Shown one piece after another: positions 8,400 through 16,401 of a stretch of 64,000 nt of DNA. Location: assembly GCA_964527835.1 (NCBI GenBank), contig CAZGNV010000015.1, forward strand, positions 16,385-80,384. Direction: 5' to 3'. How positions within the stretch are numbered: position 1 is the stretch's first letter; the number at the start of each line of letters is the position of its first letter. This stretch comes from JAFDCJ01 sp964527835. GTDB taxonomy: Bacteria; Desulfobacterota; Desulfobacteria; Desulfobacterales; JAFDCJ01. The notes beneath the pieces were generated by a model. It was not told the DNA's origin. It was given only the letters and a program-made list of their open reading frames with translations, and did not search any database. Position numbers and translations under genes: made by a program.

Positions 8400-8454
8400 G
8401 TGCCAGCCGAGTGCCGGGTGGCATTCAACATTTTTCCATTATCGGAGATCTACC

Positions 8455-9033
8455 ATGGAAGACCATAAAAAAAAACCGATAGGCGCGGGAAAAAGCAGTT
8501 TTGAGCTGATTGATACCGAAAAATTTTTCCGGGTGCTCGATCTGCAAAAAGGGATTGTCTTTCTGGACCTGGCCTGCGGCCGGGGGGCGTACAGCCTGGA
8601 GGCAGCGACAATTGTGGGCGCAAGCGGCCGCGTGATCGCAGTTGATTTGTGGCCCGAGGGGATTGCCCTGCTTGAAGCGGCCGCCGAGGAGAAAAAAATA
8701 AGCAACATCAAAACCCATGTCAGCGATGCCGGCCGGCCGCTTCCGCTGGCAGACCATTGCATCGACGTCTGCCTGATGGCCACGGTGCTGCACGACTTCG
8801 TCGAGGACCATATCCACGACAACGTGCTCGCTGAAATGGCCCGGGTGCTCAAGCCCGCGGGTATGCTGGCGGTCATGGAATTTAAAAAAATCGACGGCCC
8901 GCCGGGCCCTCCGCGGCACATCCGGCTGTCCCCGCAGCAGGTTGACGCGCTGCTGCTGCCATACGGGTTTGGGCGGGTTGATTTTGCAGACGTCGGCCCT
9001 TTTAACTACCTGGCTAGGTATGGTAAAAAATGA
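8455..9033 (+). CDS. UbiE-like SAM-dependent methyltransferase
   Basis: Protein of 192 residues. I place the start at 8455 rather than at earlier in-frame codons because it follows GGAGATCTACC and yields a normal N-terminus. SAM-binding motif I is FLDLACGRGAYS near residues 36-47, then VIAVDLW for the ribose contact and LMATVLHDF for motif IV. The C-terminal part (EMARVLKPAGMLAVMEFKK) is typical of UbiE/Methyltransf_11 enzymes. It is transcribed alone from a good promoter and converges on the acyl-CoA synthetase gene with no gap. The acceptor is unknown. Confidence 0.82.
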   Translation: MEDHKKKPIGAGKSSFELIDTEKFFRVLDLQKGIVFLDLACGRGAYSLEAATIVGASGRVIAVDLWPEGIALLEAAAEEKKISNIKTHVSDAGRPLPLADHCIDVCLMATVLHDFVEDHIHDNVLAEMARVLKPAGMLAVMEFKKIDGPPGPPRHIRLSPQQVDALLLPYGFGRVDFADVGPFNYLARYGKK

Positions 9034-10593
9034 TCAGGCGTCTGCTTTTGGCGGCAGCTGTTCTTCGCGCAGGACTGCTTTGCGCACCTTGCCGAGAGCG
9101 GTTCGGGGAAAATTGTCGACCAGCAAGACTTTGCGGGGCCATTTATAGCGTGCCAGACGTCCTTCACAATATCCGATGACATCGGCGGGAGCCAGCTGTG
9201 CACCGGAGCTGGCAATCACAAAGGCGCAGCCCACCTCCCCCCAGGTTTCGTCCGGGATTCCGACCACGGCCACATCTTCGATTGCGGGATGAGCGCGCAG
9301 GACGCGTTCAATTTCCGCCGGATAGACATTTTCGCCCCCGGAAATGTACATGTCCCGGGCCCGGTCGACCAGGTAAAAATAGCCGTCTTCATCCATGCGG
9401 GCCAGATCCCCGGTATGCAGCCAACCGCCCCGGATGGTTTCTTCGGTTTTGACCGGATCCTGCCAGTATTCGGTCATCATGATCGAGCCCCGAACGACGA
9501 TTTCTCCCACCTGACCCGGGGGACACGCCCGCCCCTGGCGGTCGAAGATCCTGACGTCGGCATGAAAGACGGGGCGGCCCACCGAGTCGGGTTTGCGTTC
9601 GGCGTCTTCCTCCGAAGCCCACAGCAGGATGGAGGTCTCAGTCTGTCCCATGATCTGGCGCAGTGAAAATCCGGCTTGCCTGAATTGCGCCATGAGCTCG
9701 GGCGTCAGCTTTTCGCCGCCGATGGCGCATACTTTCAAGCTCGAGCAGGCGGCTTTTTTTTCGGCCTCGGCCCTGACCAGGGCTTTGTACACCGTCGGCA
9801 CACCGAGGAATTTTGTCGCCCGGTATTTCAAAATATCCCCGTAGGTTCGCTGGGGTTCGAAGCTGGGGTGGATCACCAGCGTCCCGCCCTTGTAGATTAC
9901 GGGAGAGGCCTGGATAAAAAGCCCGCCGGAATGAAACAGGGGCAGGACAATGAGCATGATGTCATCGAAATGCAGCTTGAAAAAGATATCCGCGTTCAGG
10001 CAGTTGAAAAATGTCTTGCGGTGGGAAAGCACCGCGCCCTTGGGCCTGCCGGTGGTGCCCGAGGTGTACATGATCACGTGGGGTTCCTCGGGTCCCCGCG
10101 GGGCCATGGATTCGGTGAGAAAGGGGGCCTGTCCTTCGCAGGCGGAAACTCCGGCGCAGTAGTCGATAATGTCGCTGCTCTGGGAACACTGGGGCATGGA
10201 GGCCAGCAGCATCAGGGGACGGCGGGTGTGCAGGTCAAGGCCGGCGACGGTCTGGAAATATTTACAACCGAAAACAAACAGCCGGGGGCGTGCATTTGAC
10301 AGGGTGTAATCCAGCTCGGGAGCGGCCAGGCGGTAATTGATGGGGACAAAGATAGTGCCCAGCCGGGAACAGGCCAGGTACAGCTCGATAAATTCGGGGC
10401 AATTGTCCAGCATGACTGCCACCCGATCGCCTTTTTCAATCCCCAGCGACTGCAGCCAGCAGCAGACCTGGTTGACCCGCTGGTAAAGCTGCCGGTAGCT
10501 GGTCTGCGCACCTTCAAAAATAATGGCGGTTTTATGGGGATGCAGCTCGCTCCAGCGCTTCACCCACCAAGCGATGTTCATGGATCTGATCAT
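9034..10593 (-). CDS. AMP-forming acyl-CoA synthetase
   Basis: Adenylate-forming ligase of 519 residues, expected to activate a carboxylic acid to its CoA thioester. The ATP-binding P-loop-like motif MYTSGTTGRPKG lies near residues 175-186. Other core motifs are MGQTE (A5), WLHTGDLARMDEDGYFYLVDR (A7/A8) and PRTALGKVRK with the C-terminal catalytic lysine. The start at 10593 (MIRSMN) is the first plausible one; 10581 is an alternative. The gene is divergent from the XRE-cupin regulator, whose operator lies in the shared intergenic space. It may activate the acid produced by, or taken up with, the neighbouring lyase and TRAP system. The chain length of the substrate is not predictable. Confidence 0.88.
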   Translation of the reverse strand: MIRSMNIAWWVKRWSELHPHKTAIIFEGAQTSYRQLYQRVNQVCCWLQSLGIEKGDRVAVMLDNCPEFIELYLACSRLGTIFVPINYRLAAPELDYTLSNARPRLFVFGCKYFQTVAGLDLHTRRPLMLLASMPQCSQSSDIIDYCAGVSACEGQAPFLTESMAPRGPEEPHVIMYTSGTTGRPKGAVLSHRKTFFNCLNADIFFKLHFDDIMLIVLPLFHSGGLFIQASPVIYKGGTLVIHPSFEPQRTYGDILKYRATKFLGVPTVYKALVRAEAEKKAACSSLKVCAIGGEKLTPELMAQFRQAGFSLRQIMGQTETSILLWASEEDAERKPDSVGRPVFHADVRIFDRQGRACPPGQVGEIVVRGSIMMTEYWQDPVKTEETIRGGWLHTGDLARMDEDGYFYLVDRARDMYISGGENVYPAEIERVLRAHPAIEDVAVVGIPDETWGEVGCAFVIASSGAQLAPADVIGYCEGRLARYKWPRKVLLVDNFPRTALGKVRKAVLREEQLPPKADA

Positions 10594-10732
10594 TATTACA
10601 CATCCCCTCGCGCGGCACATCATAATTTTAAACAGTTCGTTTCAAGTGGTTCCTATAATACCGTATTGCCGGTATCATCGCAAGGGCCCCTTTTTTGCGG
10701 CCGTCGACACCTGAGGTCGGAGAAAAATTTGC

Positions 10733-10762
10733 TTGACACCTTTGTTTGCTTATGGCAAACAT
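10733..10762 (+). promoter_or_regulatory. regulator promoter with palindromic operator GTTTGC-N5-GCAAAC
   Basis: TTGACA at 10733-10738 is a clear -35 element. A perfect 6-bp-arm palindrome, GTTTGC (10744-10749) and GCAAAC (10755-10760), fills the spacer and reaches the -10 position (CAAACA near 10756). A repressor bound here would block the promoter. An identical palindrome recurs at 11387-11403. Confidence 0.65.
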
Positions 10763-10768
10763 CCGGGT

Positions 10769-11368
10769 ATGAATTCAGGAAAACAAGCAGATCAGTCCCT
10801 GGAGGCGGCCATTGCCGACCGCATTCGGCAAAAGAGACTATTCCTTGAATGGACATTAGAGCAACTCGCCAAAGTCACCGGCCTGTCCAAGAGCTATCTT
10901 TCTCAAATAGAAAACAACGAGAAAACCCCCCCCATCAGCACCTTGACAAAAATAGCTTACGCCCTCGGCATGAATACGATTGAACTCATCACCGGCCAGC
11001 ACGCTGTTCGCGATCCCCAAAAGTTTTCCCTGGTTCGCCGCGGAGAGCGGCAAAACATAAGCCATACGGATGCAGCAAAAGGCTCTGTCTACTCTTCATT
11101 CGGCTTTAGCCGGTCTGACCGCCTGATGGATTCCTATATCGTTACCGTGAGTCACGAATTTCCCGACCGGCCGATGATTCACAGCGGACAGGAAATGACC
11201 TATACGATTGAGGGTGAACATGAGTTTTACTACGACGGGCACACCTATACACTCAAAGCTGGCGATGCCACCTATTTCGACTCGGACAGGCCCCACATGT
11301 CCCGCAGCCTGAGTGCAAAACCGGCCAAAGTGCTGGTCGTTTTCTGTAATCCGGCGCGTGCGAAATAA
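10769..11368 (+). CDS. XRE-family transcriptional regulator with C-terminal cupin domain
   Basis: Regulator of 200 residues. The N-terminal helix-turn-helix spans about residues 20-75 (LEQLAKVTGLSKSYLSQIEN). The cupin_2 sensor domain spans about 105-190, with MIHSGQEMTYTIEGEHEFYY and the closing GDATYFDSDRPH. In this family the cupin binds a small molecule that controls DNA binding. The start at 10769 gives a normal N-terminus; no strong ribosome site precedes it. The matching palindromes in its own promoter and before the lyase gene suggest autoregulation and control of the lyase-TRAP genes. The effector is probably related to the TRAP substrate. Confidence 0.88.
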   Translation: MNSGKQADQSLEAAIADRIRQKRLFLEWTLEQLAKVTGLSKSYLSQIENNEKTPPISTLTKIAYALGMNTIELITGQHAVRDPQKFSLVRRGERQNISHTDAAKGSVYSSFGFSRSDRLMDSYIVTVSHEFPDRPMIHSGQEMTYTIEGEHEFYYDGHTYTLKAGDATYFDSDRPHMSRSLSAKPAKVLVVFCNPARAK

Positions 11369-11386
11369 TCTTTTTTTGCCCACTGA

Positions 11387-11403
11387 GTTTGCTGGTAGCA
11401 AAC
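11387..11403 (+). promoter_or_regulatory. second palindromic operator GTTTGC-N5-GCAAAC
   Basis: GTTTGC (11387-11392) and GCAAAC (11398-11403) repeat exactly the arms and spacing of the site at 10744-10760. The site lies 13 bases before the lyase ATG, directly upstream of its ribosome site GAGGGA. Confidence 0.65.
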
Positions 11404-11416
11404 AGAGGGACACTAA

Positions 11417-12280
11417 ATGAAAAAAACAAGTCTGCTTAAACAATACATTCTCAAGGATGATATTCTGATCATGCCGGGAGCCCATGACGCCCTGTGCGCA
11501 AGAATCGTTGCATTGTCCGGCCACAAGGCAGTGACCATGGGTGGATATGCCGCTGCCGCTTCACTATTGGGCCAGCCCGATGTCTCTTTGCTGACGCTCA
11601 CGGAGATGGTGGACTGCTACCGGAGGGTTGTCGATGCAATAGATCTCCCGTTATTTGTGGACGGCGATACCGGTTTTGGGGGGGTTTTAAATGTGCGCCG
11701 CACCGTAAAAGAAATTGAAAAGACAGGCGCAGCCGGCATGTTCATTGAAGACCAGGTATTTCCCAAACGTTGCGGGCATATGGCGGACAAGCAAGTTATT
11801 GCCGCCCGGGAGATGGTGGCCAAGGTGAAGGCAGCGGTGGATGCCCGGGTGGACGATGATTTTGTAATCATGGCCCGCACGGACGCCTTGGCGATCAATG
11901 GTCTTGAAGACGCTATCGAGCGCGGTAACCTCTATTATCAGGCCGGTGCCGACCTGATTTTCGTTGAAGCCCCCACGAGCATCGATCAGATGAGGGCCAT
12001 TAACACCCAGATTCCAGCTCCAACCCTGGCAAACAACATTGAAGGCGGCCGTTCACCGGTTTTAAGGGCAACCGAGTTGCAGAAAATCGGATACAATGCG
12101 GTGGTTTTTCCCGTGGCCGCAACCTATGCCGTGGCCAAGGCTGTCGCAGCCCTCATGCAAGAGATTAAAAACACAGGCACAACTGATGGCTTCAGGAACC
12201 AAATGCTGGACTTCGACGAATTTAACAAGCTGATCGGGCTTGCGGATTTGCGCAATTTGGAAAAAAGTTTTTACCAGTAA
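11417..12280 (+). CDS. isocitrate lyase/PEP mutase-family C-C lyase (methylisocitrate lyase-like)
   Basis: Protein of 287 residues in the ICL/PEPM TIM-barrel superfamily. The lyase signature KRCGH lies near residues 116-120 in EDQVFPKRCGHM, which favours a lyase over a phosphonomutase. The metal-binding DGDTGFGG block is near residues 80-87. By family it would cleave 2-methylisocitrate, 2,3-dimethylmalate or a similar 2-hydroxy diacid to pyruvate or a related oxoacid, in the cytoplasm. No methylcitrate synthase or PrpD lies nearby, so a standard propionate cycle is not supported. It follows the XRE-cupin regulator, has its operator just upstream, and precedes a TRAP transporter likely to import its substrate. 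Confidence 0.83.
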   Translation: MKKTSLLKQYILKDDILIMPGAHDALCARIVALSGHKAVTMGGYAAAASLLGQPDVSLLTLTEMVDCYRRVVDAIDLPLFVDGDTGFGGVLNVRRTVKEIEKTGAAGMFIEDQVFPKRCGHMADKQVIAAREMVAKVKAAVDARVDDDFVIMARTDALAINGLEDAIERGNLYYQAGADLIFVEAPTSIDQMRAINTQIPAPTLANNIEGGRSPVLRATELQKIGYNAVVFPVAATYAVAKAVAALMQEIKNTGTTDGFRNQMLDFDEFNKLIGLADLRNLEKSFYQ

Positions 12281-12289
12281 CCGAAAGAA

Positions 12290-12336
12290 GCTTGCCGACC
12301 TTTTATCCCAAAAGGCTTGGCGGCCTTTCCCAAAAG
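12290..12336 (+). repeat. imperfect tandem repeat in the leader of the TRAP binding-protein gene
   Basis: A 25-base unit at 12290-12314 and a 22-base unit at 12315-12336 share GCTTG, a CG-rich step, CCTTT and CCCAAAAG. The second unit ends directly before the ribosome site of the gene at 12349. It looks like a recent local duplication. Confidence 0.45.
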
Positions 12337-12348
12337 ATGGAGGAAATC

Positions 12349-13377
12349 ATGAAAAAAACTAAATTGTTCCTATCGATCTTGATGTTGGCCCTGGTGGCCG
12401 TGTGGGTGCTCCTGCCGGCTCACAATTGCGAGGCTGGCGAGCTGCAGCTGACTTTTGCCAGCACCACACCTCCCAAGAGCAATCTGGAAATCGCCTCCCA
12501 GCGGTTCGTCGAGGCGATCGCCCAAAAGACCGGTGGCCAGGTGACCATCAAACATTACGGCGTCGGCTCGCTTTACAACGCCAAAACGATCATGCCGGCC
12601 ATTGCCAAGGACCAGGTGGACATCGGGATTTTGCATGTGGCCCTGGTGGGGAGGCGCTCACCGGTCCTGGAGTTCATCGGTTCTTTTGGCGCTCAGGGAT
12701 GCTGGTCCAGCGATGCGCACTACTTTCGTTTTCTTGACAATCCACAGGTCCGTAAAATCGCCACCGGAGAGTTCGAAAAATATTTTAACAGCAAACTGTT
12801 GGCACCGCTGACCTTCGGAAAGGGCCTGGTGGGCCGTGGCGACAAGGCGATTGAAAAAGTCAGCGATTTTAAAGGACTCAAGATGCGCACCTCCGGTACA
12901 GCCCAGGCCACCATGTACAAGGCTCTGGGCGCCGTACCGGTAGGGCTGAGCTCAAAGGAAATCTACACCGCCTTGCAGCGCGGGACCATTCAGGGAGCCA
13001 CTTCCGGCATCTCCCGCTGGCGGCGCAGCAAGCTTTACGAGGTCGCCCCCTACCTCACCATTGACTCCACCCTGCCTTATTTGAGCATGTGGCTGGTGAT
13101 CAATAACAAAGCCTGGGCAAAGCTTACAGCGCAACAGCAGGCGGCTTTCACCGAGGCCGCCCAGGACATGCAGCAGTGGACCCGGGATTTTGCCGCCAAG
13201 GAGACCGTGGACGATTTGGCCTTTTTAAAAACCAAAGCCAAGGCCCTGGTGGACTTCAGCCCGGAGCAAAAAAAGCTGTTGGTCAGCACAGTGAAGCCGG
13301 CCATGAAGAAGTTCGCGCAGGAACAATTGAAAGGACACTTTGAACAACTATGGACACTCCTGGAGAAAACCAGGTAA
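12349..13377 (+). CDS. TRAP transporter substrate-binding protein, DctP family
   Basis: Periplasmic protein of 342 residues with a Sec signal peptide (hydrophobic core LFLSILMLALVAVWVLLPA). The start at 12349 is chosen because GGAGG lies 5 bases upstream. The mature sequence has DctP hallmarks: LTFASTTPPKSN at the N-terminus, FKGLKMRTSGTAQATMYKAL with the conserved arginine that binds the substrate carboxylate, and an EIYTALQRGTIQGATS block. It delivers an organic acid to the fused DctQM membrane protein encoded 77 bases downstream. The lyase upstream suggests a branched or hydroxylated di- or tricarboxylate as ligand, which is inference. Confidence 0.9.
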   Translation: MKKTKLFLSILMLALVAVWVLLPAHNCEAGELQLTFASTTPPKSNLEIASQRFVEAIAQKTGGQVTIKHYGVGSLYNAKTIMPAIAKDQVDIGILHVALVGRRSPVLEFIGSFGAQGCWSSDAHYFRFLDNPQVRKIATGEFEKYFNSKLLAPLTFGKGLVGRGDKAIEKVSDFKGLKMRTSGTAQATMYKALGAVPVGLSSKEIYTALQRGTIQGATSGISRWRRSKLYEVAPYLTIDSTLPYLSMWLVINNKAWAKLTAQQQAAFTEAAQDMQQWTRDFAAKETVDDLAFLKTKAKALVDFSPEQKKLLVSTVKPAMKKFAQEQLKGHFEQLWTLLEKTR

Positions 13378-13454
13378 CCGCGAAAACTTTCAGCAACCGG
13401 GCCACCCGGTGGCAGCGTTGCGTCGGGTTTGCGATTTTATGATACGGAAAAGCC

Positions 13455-15341
13455 ATGGTCAACAATAGCTCCAGCTTAAGCGAACGGGCAGGGCAGGCCA
13501 TCGACAGGATCTCATGGTCTGCAGCTCTCGCTGCTGGCATCTTGATGTTGGCCGTGGCCCTGTTTATGGCCTATGAGACCTTTGCGCGCTATTTCTTAGA
13601 CAAGCCGACCTCCTGGGTGCTGGCCATCTCCATACTTATTTTCATGTGGTTTGTTTTTTTGGCCACAGCTTACGGCATCCAGGTGGACAAGCATGTAGCC
13701 TGCGATGTGTTTGTCTCCCGCTTGCCGGAGACGACCCGACTTGCTTTGGGCATCGGCACTGACTTGACGGGCCTGGTTTATATTCTGGCGCTGTGCATTT
13801 ACGGATACCTGGACTTTAAAGAGGCGGTCACGATCGGATCCATGAGCGAGGGGATCGTTCGTTACCCCATGTGGCTGGTGCTGGGCGCCATCCCTATCGG
13901 AATGACACTATGTTTTTTCCAGGGGCTGCGCAAAATACAGGTGCGACTGGCCCGGATCAAATTCCTGCGGGCACCGCCCCTGCAGCAGGCCGATGCGCGG
14001 CCGACAGCCGTCGTGGTTCTCTTTTTGCTGAGTCTGGCCGCCGGGATCGGCGTGTTTTACTATAGCCAGTCGTTGGGAATCCTCGTTTTCACCCTGGTGC
14101 TCCTGTTTTGGGGGGCCCCCATATCTTTTGCCCTGGGGGTAGTGGGGCTGACCGGGCTTCTGTTTTTCCACGAAAGCCTGGCGGGGCTTAACACGCTGCC
14201 CATCGTGGCTGAGCATACCGGTACAAACTTTGTGCTCCTGGCGATACCGCTTTTTACTCTGGGCGGGTTGATTCTGGCCCGCAGCGGTCTGGGAGAAGAG
14301 ATGTATGCGCTGAGCAGTATCTGGCTGGGCTGGATGCCGGGAGGGTTGGGGGTGGCCACCTGCATCACCGGTGGCATCCTGGCGGCCATGATCGGCTCAT
14401 CGACTGCGGTTACCGCCATCGTGACCCTGGTGGCCATGAAGCCGCTTCTGGACCGTGGCTACGATAAAACCCTTGTCATCGGCACCGTCACCGGTTCCAG
14501 CCTCGGACTGATCATCCCCCCCAGCATCGGGTTCATTGTCTATGGTTTTTTGACCGACACCTCGGTGGGGGAACTGTTCATGGCCGGCATGGTGCCCGGT
14601 GCCATGCTGGTGTTTTTTTTCAGTGCCTATGTCATCATCAACTGCAAGGTCACCGGCAAATACCAGACGGTTTCCTATACCTGGAAGGAAAGGCTGCACT
14701 CCCTGCGCAAGTCGCTGATCATCGTATTCGGGCCGGTTTTTGTGTTAGGCAGCATATATAGCGGGCTGGCCACACCCACCGAGGCCGGGGCCATCCTGGT
14801 GCTTTACAGTATTTTTTGCGCCCTGATTTTCCGCAAAATAAATTTTAAAAAATTTGTTCAATGCCTTATTGACTCCAGTGTGCTCGCCACCATGATCCTG
14901 ATGATCATGATCGGTGCCCTGATCATATCCAATGTCATTACCCTGCTGCAAGTGCCCACCAACCTCGCTGAATTTATATTGCGCTCCGGGCTTCCGACCG
15001 TCGTGATTGTGCTGTGCATCGTGCTGTTCTATCTGGGCCTGGGCATGTTTTTGGACGGAGGCTCGATCACGGTCCTGACGGTGCCGGTCATCGCCCCCAT
15101 GCTGCCTGCGCTGGGTATTGACGTCGTGGCCTTCGGCGTTATCCTGATGATGCTCATAGAGACAGCGCTGCTCACACCGCCGGTGGGGCTGAATATCTTC
15201 ACGGTAAAAGGGATCGTCGACGAGCCCCTGCTGCTGATCATCAAAAGTGTTCTTCCCTTTGTGCTCATCCTGATTGCAAGCGTGGTGTTGTTGTTTTTGG
15301 TGCCCGAAATCGCTCTCTGGCTGCCCGGCAAGATGAGATAG
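13455..15341 (+). CDS. TRAP transporter fused permease (DctQ-DctM)
   Basis: Integral membrane protein of 628 residues combining both TRAP membrane subunits. The N-terminal 160-170 residues form the four-helix DctQ domain (YETFARYFLDKPTSWVLAIS, then the WFVFLATAYGIQVDKHV region). From about residue 195 to the end comes the large DctM domain with its SSTAVTAIVTLVAMKPL and GLIIPPSIGFIVYG blocks. It imports the acid bound by the DctP protein using an ion gradient. Fused Q-M subunits are a known variant. The leader has only a weak ribosome site, so coupling to the upstream gene is likely. No terminator is visible in the 170 bases downstream. Confidence 0.9.
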   Translation: MVNNSSSLSERAGQAIDRISWSAALAAGILMLAVALFMAYETFARYFLDKPTSWVLAISILIFMWFVFLATAYGIQVDKHVACDVFVSRLPETTRLALGIGTDLTGLVYILALCIYGYLDFKEAVTIGSMSEGIVRYPMWLVLGAIPIGMTLCFFQGLRKIQVRLARIKFLRAPPLQQADARPTAVVVLFLLSLAAGIGVFYYSQSLGILVFTLVLLFWGAPISFALGVVGLTGLLFFHESLAGLNTLPIVAEHTGTNFVLLAIPLFTLGGLILARSGLGEEMYALSSIWLGWMPGGLGVATCITGGILAAMIGSSTAVTAIVTLVAMKPLLDRGYDKTLVIGTVTGSSLGLIIPPSIGFIVYGFLTDTSVGELFMAGMVPGAMLVFFFSAYVIINCKVTGKYQTVSYTWKERLHSLRKSLIIVFGPVFVLGSIYSGLATPTEAGAILVLYSIFCALIFRKINFKKFVQCLIDSSVLATMILMIMIGALIISNVITLLQVPTNLAEFILRSGLPTVVIVLCIVLFYLGLGMFLDGGSITVLTVPVIAPMLPALGIDVVAFGVILMMLIETALLTPPVGLNIFTVKGIVDEPLLLIIKSVLPFVLILIASVVLLFLVPEIALWLPGKMR

Positions 15342-15511
15342 TTATAGACAATGTAATGATAAGTACTCGCTTTCTACCGAGAGGATTACGTAGCGATGTT
15401 GATTGGGGATTGAATTCAGTCCCAGCCCACAACATAAGGATAACAAATTCAACCGCGAGGTGATCTGGACCGATATTCGAAAATCCTGACGCTCCAGTGA
15501 TCTGCCGGCCC

Positions 15512-15949
15512 TCAACCGGAGCCATAAATCCGTAAATCCGGAAAATATTTTTTGTAAATTCCCCGGTCGCGGGTCAAAATCGCATCGCAGCTGGCCAGTG
15601 CAAACCCGCCGATATAGAAATCGGATAGAAAATGCTCTTTTCTATTCAGCTTGACACCGCAATTGGGACAGGTCGCTTTTCGTTTTCTTTTTAGGTATTT
15701 CATCCAGCGCAAACCGGCAATTTTTACGGCACCTAAATCCAGGGCGGTAATTTTAATCCGGTGGTCTTTTAAAAATGAACCGGCGGCATCGGTGTCGCCG
15801 TTGAATTGCGGCATGAGTTCGGCAAAGACGACTGTGGGTGCAATCAACGTTTCTTTTGCCGCCAGGGCGGCATAGAGATTTTCTTGAAACGCCCGGAATT
15901 CATCTTTTAAAATATCAATCAGCACCACCGTGTCGACGCAGATCTTCAA
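15512..15949 (-). CDS. PIN-domain ribonuclease toxin, VapC-like
   Basis: Protein of 145 residues with the four acidic PIN residues in place: Asp6, Glu44 (FAEL), Asp110 (LSDFYIGG) and Asp128 (TRDRG). A small Cys pair, CPNCG at 94-98, sits just before the third acidic residue. This looks like a half zinc knuckle and occurs in some VapC relatives. It would cleave RNA when freed from its antitoxin. Its start overlaps the antitoxin stop by 4 bases (ATGA), the usual coupled arrangement. Confidence 0.87.
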   Translation of the reverse strand: MKICVDTVVLIDILKDEFRAFQENLYAALAAKETLIAPTVVFAELMPQFNGDTDAAGSFLKDHRIKITALDLGAVKIAGLRWMKYLKRKRKATCPNCGVKLNRKEHFLSDFYIGGFALASCDAILTRDRGIYKKYFPDLRIYGSG

Positions 15950-16167
15950 TTTACTTTTCCCCGCACCTCATCGATATACGCGTCGGAAGATTGTTGGCCT
16001 TTGAATTTGCCCCGCCAGTTTTTCTTCAATTCGCCTATCGGATCGACCACGATTACAAAACGATCCCCTTCTTTACGGATATCCACTTCGCATCCGGGAA
16101 TAATACCGAGCTCAGATCGAACCTGTGGTGGAATCGTGATTTGGTATTTGGCTGTAACCCTGGACAT
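15946..16167 (-). CDS. AbrB/MazE-type antitoxin, VapB-like
   Basis: Small DNA-binding protein of 73 residues. The N-terminal swapped-hairpin domain reads VTAKYQITIPPQVRSELGI, then GCEVDIRKEGDRFVIVVD. The C-terminal 25 residues (from about GKFKGQQ) are polar and would wrap the toxin. It is the first gene of a two-gene operon with the PIN toxin. A 14-bp palindrome overlaps its promoter, in keeping with autorepression by the complex. Confidence 0.88.
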   Translation of the reverse strand: MSRVTAKYQITIPPQVRSELGIIPGCEVDIRKEGDRFVIVVDPIGELKKNWRGKFKGQQSSDAYIDEVRGKVN

Positions 16168-16196
16168 TGCAACCCCTCCCTGGTATGCCTATTGCT

Positions 16197-16227
16197 ATAA
16201 TATGGTATACCATACTGGCAATGTCAA
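16197..16227 (-). promoter_or_regulatory. promoter and palindromic operator of the vapBC-like pair
   Basis: TATGGTATACCATA at 16201-16214 is a perfect 14-bp palindrome. On the minus strand TTGACA (16227-16222) lies upstream of it and CATATT or TATTAT (about 16204-16197) overlaps it. Binding here would block transcription of the antitoxin-toxin genes. Confidence 0.6.
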
Positions 16228-16351
16228 TCAAAATATTGATAAAAAGTCGCTTTTTGAGAACTGAATAAATGAAAATAATGAATTGTGTACCGGAGTTAGC
16301 CGCAGCCCAACATATGGCAGCTTACATTGAACGGAAATTATTAGTATGGAT

Positions 16352-16382
16352 AAAAAAAGCCCCTCCTGGGTAGCAGAGGGGC
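16352..16382 (-). terminator. Rho-independent terminator of the liv/hut operon
   Basis: On the minus strand AGCCCCTC, a 10-base loop and GAGGGGCT form a perfect 8-bp stem, followed by a run of seven T. It lies 20 bases after the stop of the binding-protein gene, closing the long minus-strand operon. Confidence 0.85.
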
Positions 16383-16401
16383 TGGTGCGGGATGGTCGCT
16401 T

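Noticed and set aside
8212..8454. N-terminal extension of the methyltransferase at 8455
   Set aside because: The extension spans the promoter and overlaps the divergent sigma gene, and has no domain features.
11417..12280. Methylcitrate cycle (prpBCD) locus
   Set aside because: Only the lyase is present. No methylcitrate synthase or dehydratase occurs in the neighbourhood.
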